NCBI GenBank assembly: GCA_023105745.1
Contig: JALGQZ010000006.1
Span: forward strand, 30,457,686-30,521,685
Length of the DNA: 64,000 nucleotides
Source of the DNA: Austropuccinia psidii
Lineage: Eukaryota; Basidiomycota; Pucciniomycetes; Pucciniales; Sphaerophragmiaceae
Direction: 5' to 3'
The notes under the pieces are model-generated. The model did not search any database. It saw only the letters and a program-made list of their open reading frames with translations, and was not told the origin of the DNA. This document shows, piece after piece, positions 58,870-64,000 of this stretch. Every line of letters starts with the position of its first letter. Position 1 is the first letter of the stretch. Made by a program: the position numbers and the translations under genes.

Positions 58870-60215
58870 TGCTTGCTAGGGAAGCCTTTTGATGACCCTT
58901 GCCTATTTTCAGGCCTCTTGAAGCATTTTTCAAATGGGTGTTTACCACCACAATAATTGCACAAGCCTTCTTTAATCCTCCTCTCCTTTTCAGAACCAAT
59001 TAATTTGTTGTCCTTATTGAGGAGAGCAGCATGAGGCTTGTCTTCGGACACTTGAAAATTCTTCCCCTTCTTATTCTTCTTGTGATAAGGCTTCTTTGAT
59101 GATGAACTTTGAGGGGGCTTGGAGGAGTTGGATTCACTGATTGGAGGCTTCTTCTCTTGATGACTGCCCTTTTCCTTCTGCCTCTCATGGTACCTGGTAT
59201 CTAATTCCAAGGTGATATCCATGAGTTCTTGAAGGCTATCAAAAGTTCCAGGGTGAGAAGCCAATTGGTCCAGCAATCTTGATGCCAAGCCTCTTCTATA
59301 GACATGAATATAGGCCCTTTCCCCCCAGTCTCCAATTCTTGACATTAAACTTCTGAAATCAGCTATGTACAAGGAAACTTGACCACTTTCCCTCATCCTA
59401 AAATTGTCCAACTCTTGTTCAGCTTTTCTGACTTCATTGGGATCACCAAACAGAGTGAATAACTGGGTTTCAAACAACTGCCAGTTATTGAGGAGATAAG
59501 ATGGGTCTTCATTGGAGATATTTGAGAGGTAAGGTTCAATCCATTTGCCAGCTCTACCAGTAAGAAAAGAATTTGAGTAAAGCACCTTCTTCCTGTCAGA
59601 GAAGAAGTTTGCTGGGTCATTATGAAAGATTAATTGACAGGATTGAATGAATCCTCTCAATTTATGAGCTTTAGTACCATCAAAAGAATCAGGTGCCTTC
59701 ATTGATAGAGTCTTGAATGCAGGGACTTTTGAAGTGTCCCTTGGGGCAACTTCTTGAGTGAGTTGTCCCATAAACTGAGTCATTTGCTTCATCATCTTGA
59801 GGAAATTTGGTTCAGCTTGAGAGACAGAAGGTTGATTAGAAAGGGCTATATTTGGAGCCTCAGGAGCTTTGGGAGCACCTTCCAAGGCAGCTGCCACTTC
59901 AGTCTCCTCAGATTCTTCCTCTTCCACGGACTCCTCCCCCTCCTCATCTTCAGCTTCCCCCAATCTACTTCTAGGCCCTTGAGAAACACCAGGATAACCA
60001 CCCAATAGTCCAGAGAATGATCTTGATCTTCTAGACTTCACACCTCCTCTTCTGGAGGGTGCTGCTCCTTCCATTGGTGGTCCTCTGTCCAAATTTGCAC
60101 TCAGTTGATGAACTGATGGTGTGCGGTCAAGAGGAGCCCTTGGTGTAGGAGTGAGAACAGCTTGATGTCTCTGGGATCTTGTATTCTTGGCTGGTGGGCT
60201 ATGCTGAACTGGCAT
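58857..60215 (-). CDS. Element E gag polyprotein
   Basis: 452 residues, intact. The start is taken at the second of two adjacent ATGs (60215; the frame is open upstream to 60317), giving MPVQHSPPAKNTRSQ, the start I remember for this family. N-terminal third: Pro/Arg-rich, then acidic (DEEGEESVEEEESEE). Middle: a retrotransposon gag (capsid) domain with FQSCQLIFHNDP-like and WIEPYLSNISNEDPSYLLNN segments. C-terminal: a Lys/Ser-rich linker and one zinc knuckle, CNYCGGKHPFEKC (CX2CX3HX4C, one residue shorter than the usual spacing). It would assemble particles and bind genomic RNA. The stop lies 3 nt after the slippery site. Confidence 0.92.
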   Translation of the reverse strand: MPVQHSPPAKNTRSQRHQAVLTPTPRAPLDRTPSVHQLSANLDRGPPMEGAAPSRRGGVKSRRSRSFSGLLGGYPGVSQGPRSRLGEAEDEEGEESVEEEESEETEVAAALEGAPKAPEAPNIALSNQPSVSQAEPNFLKMMKQMTQFMGQLTQEVAPRDTSKVPAFKTLSMKAPDSFDGTKAHKLRGFIQSCQLIFHNDPANFFSDRKKVLYSNSFLTGRAGKWIEPYLSNISNEDPSYLLNNWQLFETQLFTLFGDPNEVRKAEQELDNFRMRESGQVSLYIADFRSLMSRIGDWGERAYIHVYRRGLASRLLDQLASHPGTFDSLQELMDITLELDTRYHERQKEKGSHQEKKPPISESNSSKPPQSSSSKKPYHKKNKKGKNFQVSEDKPHAALLNKDNKLIGSEKERRIKEGLCNYCGGKHPFEKCFKRPENRQGSSKGFPSKQGKA

Positions 60216-60319
60216 CATGAAAGAAGAATGAATAAAAACTTGATGATACTTTGAATAAAATAAGGCTTGACCAAAACAATCAAATGAGAATCTTGATGAA
60301 CTTGAGAAATCAATCAATA

Positions 60320-60670
60320 GTCTTGAAGTGAATCAATATGAATAAATCTTGAAGAGTGAAGATGACAAAGTCAAATTCTTATGAATAATCAATTTCAATC
60401 AATAAGTCAAATCAAGTCAATCAAGTCAATTCAAAATCAAATCAATTAAGTCTTGAGGAATTCAATCAATATCTTCAAAATCAATTCAATTTTCTTGAGG
60501 AATCAAATTCAAATCAATAAATCAAATCAAATCTTGAGGATAAATCAGATATCTTGAGGAATCAAATCAAGTCAATCAATCAAATCAATCAAAGTCAAAT
60601 CAAAGTCTTGAGGTGAAATCAATGTCTTGAGGAATCAATCAATAAATTTGAGAAATTTCAAAACCAAAAT
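60320..60670. repeat. Low-complexity repeat in the E leader
   Basis: Many irregular copies of TCTTGAGGAATCAA and AATCAAATCAA between the gag start and the 5' LTR. In sense orientation this is the untranslated leader, poor in C-free structure and AT-rich. 60671-61000 continues as A/G-rich leader with AAAATCATAAAA repeats. Confidence 0.7.
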
Positions 60671-61000
60671 CACTGAATACCCCAAATCAATAAAATCCCT
60701 GAATGATGAATCAATTAACCCAAATAATTCCACTCAAATAACCTGATAAAAACCTGAATTCAGACAAAAAGAGAAATGAGAATGATAAAGAATAAAGTGA
60801 AATGGTCAGCAGAATTTTCAAAATGAGAAAGAGAATCAATTTTCATTTGAATAAAATGAATGAGATGAAAATTGATAAGAGAGAAAAATCATAAAAATCA
60901 TAAAAAATCATAAAATCATGAAAAGATCATAATTGAAGAATGAGAGAAATGAATAAAATGAATGAAAGAAAAAGAAGCAATTATGAGTTAATTAAAATAA

Positions 61001-61778
61001 TGTCACAGGGGCTCTTCTAAAATGAAGAGGGCCTGGCACTCAGTGAACAGACTTCCTTATGGAGGGCTCAGAAGAGTACTCAAATGATAAGAGTAATGGA
61101 GTAAGAGGATAAATTCCTAGTCATAAAATAATAAGCATAAAAGATAAGAGAGACAAAACAAAAGCAATAATAAAGAGCCAACCACAAATAATCCTGTACG
61201 ACTGTTTCAACCTGTTCAGAAAAGAGAAAAGGATTAATAAAGGATATGGCCACCAGGACTCTACTGAAAAGGTGAGGGAAGGCAAAGACTAACTTAATAA
61301 ATAATAAAATAATATTTCTTAAATGAGAATTAAAATAATATTAAATAATAAATCCAATATTTTAATTAACTGGGGGAAAAACCCCCAGGCAGATGAAGAG
61401 GGGGTGGTATATGTGAGAAATACCAGCCTTGGAGTTTGAGTGTTGAGATACTGGCCTGTATGCTGGAAGAAGTTGTATTTGGGATTGAATCCTGTATTGG
61501 TGAATCCAATACAGGTTATACAGTCAATACAGGTATTTGCGCCTGTATTGATGAAAGGCCTGTATTTGGTGAATCCTGTATTTGGGTCTTGCCTGTATGA
61601 AACTGTATTGAGGTCTGAAAACTGTATTTGGAGAATGTAGAATGAAACCCCCTTTCTGATTGGGTTTTGAAGGGTATCCATGAAATAATGATTGTTTCTG
61701 ATTGGGTTTTGAAGGGTATCAATGAGGTAATGATTGTTGAAGATGATTGGTAATGCCCCTGCCTCCTTGGCTGTGACA
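61001..61778 (-). repeat. Element E 5' LTR
   Basis: 778 bp, same length as 52537-53314, with about 19 differences by eye. Ends TGTCACAG and CTGTGACA. The sequence right after it in sense orientation, TTATTTTAATTAACTC, has no TGG, so a tRNA primer-binding site is not evident. Confidence 0.94.
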
Positions 61779-61783
61779 AACTC
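61779..61783. repeat. Target-site duplication of element E, right
   Basis: AACTC, identical to 52532-52536. Confidence 0.92.
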
Positions 61784-63748
61784 CATTATTATCTGGAGGG
61801 TGCAGTCTTTGAAGTCTACACAGACGGCACAGCCTTGAAGTCTTTACTGAACATGAAGACTACGAATAGAAACATGCTGAGATGGCAAATAGCCATTCAG
61901 GAGTATAGAGGGAACATGACCATAATATAAAAAGAAGGTAAAAGTCATACCAATGCAGATGGCCTTAGCAGATGGCCACTGGATAATGTCAAGAGCAATC
62001 CAGCTTATGACCCTGAAGTTGCAGCCAAAATCCCTATCCACTTCATGGAAATAGATAGCAAGAAGAACTTCAGATTTTCTGAATGGGTACCAGAAAGTGG
62101 TACCCTTGACAGTGAAAACACTGATTCAGAGGGGACAGAAACTCCCATATTGGGAATAAGTTCCTCTGAACTGCACAATGAATTTTTTACTGCAGTACTG
62201 AAGTCTTATGCCAAACACAAACAGTGTGGAATACTACTACAACTCCTTCAACAAAAGTACAGGAGTCCAGAACTGGAATCCCAGCTGGAAGAACCCTGGT
62301 TGGGGGCCTATAGGGATAACAAGTGCTTTCTTATAGATGGCTGGCTCTACCACAGAGAGAAACACACAAGTGCACTCACAGTGGTAGACAGAGACCACAT
62401 CTCCTTGATCCTGCAGGAATGCCATGACTGCCCCTATATGGGACACATGAGTGAAGACAGGACCAAGGAGAGGGTAGAAAGCACTGCTTGGTGGCCCAAG
62501 TGGGAACAAGAGTTGGGAGAATACATCAACACTTGTGAAAGATGCCAAAAGGCAAATAGGAAACATGGGAAGAAGTATGGGTTACTTAAACATATAGAAG
62601 AACCCAAAAACCCATGGGAAACCATCAACATGGACTGGGTTACAGGACTTGTCCCAGGAGGCAACGAAAACTACAATGCCTGCTTGATCATAGTTGATAG
62701 GTTCAGCAAGAGCATGAGGTGTCTACCATGCCACAAATAGGACACAGCCATGGATACTGCCCTGTTATTTTGTAATAACCTCATATCTACCTGTGGAGTC
62801 CCTAAAATCATCATTAGTGATAGGGACCCAAAATTCACATCCAAATTTTGGACCAACTTGTATGACATGCTTGGGACCAAGCTTGATTTTTCCACAGCTT
62901 ACCATCCCCAAACAGATGGCCTAGCTGAGAGGATGATCCAGACTATGGAAGACATCCTTAGAAGGTTCTGTGCCTATGGCATGGAATACAAGGACCATGA
63001 AGGATACACCCATGACTGGGTTACCCTTCTACAAGCTGTCCAACTGGCTTATAATACCAGTCAGCACTCTACCACAGGAAGAACACCTGCAGTGGTAGAG
63101 AAAGGCTGGAATCCCCTGTTTCCTGTGGATCACCTAAAGAAGAACCTTCTGACAATCCACCCCACAGCCAAAGGCTTCCATGATATGCGGAAGAGGGCTT
63201 GTGACACAGCTGCCAAATGCATAGCTGAGGCAAAAGAATATAATAAACAGAGGTGGGACAAGACACACATGGAACCTGACTTCAAGGAAGGGGACCAGGT
63301 GCTAGTGTCTACACTGAACTTTAATAATCTTAAAGGACCCAAGAAGATGAGGGACTCATTTGTAGGGCCTTTCACTATCATTAGGTTGATAGGAAAGAAT
63401 GCAGTGGAAGTCAAACTTACAGAGGAATTTTCCAGGAAGCACCCAGTCTTCCCAGTAAGTTTAGTAAAACCATACTTCCAAACAGAGAAGGATAAATTCC
63501 TCTCCAGGAAGAAGAACCCCACACCACCTGATATAGTGGAAGTGGAGGACTCCCCAGTACCTGTGAGTAAGATCATCAGGGCCAGGAAGATCAGACTTAA
63601 TGGAAAGGATCAAAGACAATACTTAGTCAGATTCAAGCACCAAACAGCTGATAAAGCCAAATGGTTGGCAGAAGATGCCATAACAGATGAGAACCTTCAT
63701 CTAAGCAGATCCAGGGCATCTAGGAGTACTGAAAAGCCTCATCAATGA
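61784..63748 (+). pseudogene. Element D RNase H end, integrase and chromodomain
   Basis: It resumes after E with [14 protein letters not shown] and NADGLSRW (RNase H), with a TAA near 61928. The zinc module ([11 protein letters not shown] to [10 protein letters not shown]) and [11 protein letters not shown] follow, then a TAG at 62738-62740. A 332-codon frame (62750-63748) holds [34 protein letters not shown] and a chromodomain ending [15 protein letters not shown]. The catalytic Asp-Asp-Glu residues are all present, split only by the TAG. It ends next to a polypurine tract (63761-63774). Confidence 0.9.
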
Positions 63749-63774
63749 TAAGCCTTTTTTTTAGAGGGAGGGTA

Positions 63775-64000
63775 TGTCAACCTGTGACTCAAAACCAGAG
63801 CACAAGCATGACAGCCAAAATACCATAAACCAATGGTATAGCCAAGATACCACCAAAACATGGAGCTGAGCTAAATAAGCTCAAAAGGTATCAAAAGAAA
63901 GAGGAAAATCACCTCTTTGTGAAAATATAAGTCCCATCACCATAAGACAAGAAATAACAAAGTTATTGCTGAGCATAAACCTTCATTTTCACCTCTCATC
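63775..64000 (+). repeat. Element D 3' LTR, cut by the window end
   Basis: It starts TGTCAACCTGTGACTC after TTAGAGGGAGGGTA and follows the family LTR for 226 bases, including the AGATGAGAGGTGAAA module (reverse form) at the window edge. About 1.2 kb is expected beyond the window. Confidence 0.9.

Larger units (their letters stand above)
52537..61778 (-). mobile_element. Element E: chromodomain Ty3/gypsy retrotransposon nested in D
   Basis: 9242 bp, minus strand, with 778-bp LTRs (about 2-2.5% different by eye) and the AACTC duplication. Order in sense: 5' LTR, repeat-rich leader, gag, -1 frameshift site, protease, RT, RNase H, integrase, chromodomain, 1.8 kb of non-coding DNA with GCGCA-rich repeats, polypurine tract, 3' LTR. 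Four lesions are visible in pol: TAG 57952-57954, a 1-nt loss near 57232, TAA 55658-55660 and a 1-nt change near 55231. It belongs to a different lineage from B, C and D. Confidence 0.95.
46278..64000 (+). mobile_element. Element D: Ty3/gypsy retrotransposon, interrupted by E, runs off window
   Basis: Same family as B and C but on the + strand. The 5' LTR is 46278-47716, the internal region 47717-52536 and 61784-63774, and the 3' LTR starts at 63775. Element E with its AACTC duplication splits RNase H. Removing E plus one duplication (9247 bp) brings the two halves into the same frame (LEKL, then HYYLEG). The expected duplication after the 3' LTR, outside the window, is CACTA. The coding region has about a dozen lesions. 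Confidence 0.92.

Noticed and set aside
1..64000. CRISPR arrays, bacterial operons, ribosome-binding sites or phage features
   Set aside because: The window is eukaryotic: LTR retrotransposons, a Tc1-type transposon and GT-AG introns. The tandem repeats seen have no regular repeat-spacer structure.

Overview
This is fungal nuclear DNA made almost entirely of transposable elements. The protein families, the short fungal-type introns and the low GC content point to a rust fungus (Pucciniales). The gag proteins closely resemble those I remember from the myrtle rust Austropuccinia psidii; that species call is from memory and moderate in confidence. I see no intact host gene, rRNA, canonical tRNA, CRISPR or prokaryotic feature.

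Layout. (1) 1-12.9 kb: AT-rich relics; a repeat called R1 (about 2150-3655); a decayed + strand Ty3/gypsy element A (4592-10250) that lacks its integrase and ends in a foreign-type LTR; a truncated LTR (10318 to about 11235); and a minus-strand solo LTR (11364-12866, target duplication AATTC). (2) 12.9-24.2 kb: featureless AT-rich DNA, then a very decayed minus-strand gypsy relic F3 (17750-24183), interrupted by a Tc1-type DNA transposon (21060-22654, TA duplication). (3) 24230-33903: element B, full-length, minus strand, duplication CTTAT, inserted in F3. (4) 33.9-35.1 kb: relic DNA with a tRNA-like sequence. (5) 35140-44837: element C, same family as B, minus strand, duplication ATAAT, inserted in a second R1 copy (44843-46277). 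(6) 46278-64000+: element D, same family, + strand, running off the window. (7) 52537-61778: element E, a different chromodomain gypsy with 778-bp LTRs, minus strand, duplication AACTC, nested in the RNase H region of D. Removing E plus one duplication restores the D reading frame exactly.

How the B/C/D family seems to work. In all three copies a GTAAGT donor lies just after the primer-binding site, and a branch point, pyrimidine tract and CAG acceptor lie about 540 nt downstream. Neither exon has a Gag start codon of its own: the splice joins a terminal A to a leading TG and so makes ATG at the junction. Exon 2 is exactly 300 nt in every copy. A second intron (67-68 nt) ends in two AG acceptors 2 nt apart; the first leads into a 244-codon overlapping frame, the second into Gag-Pol. 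If real, unspliced genomic RNA cannot start Gag, and acceptor choice would set the product ratio. Every copy carries nonsense and frameshift lesions, some shared between copies, so those in view are defective. Element E uses another strategy: a GGGAAAA slippery site six bases before a stem-loop at the gag/pol junction.
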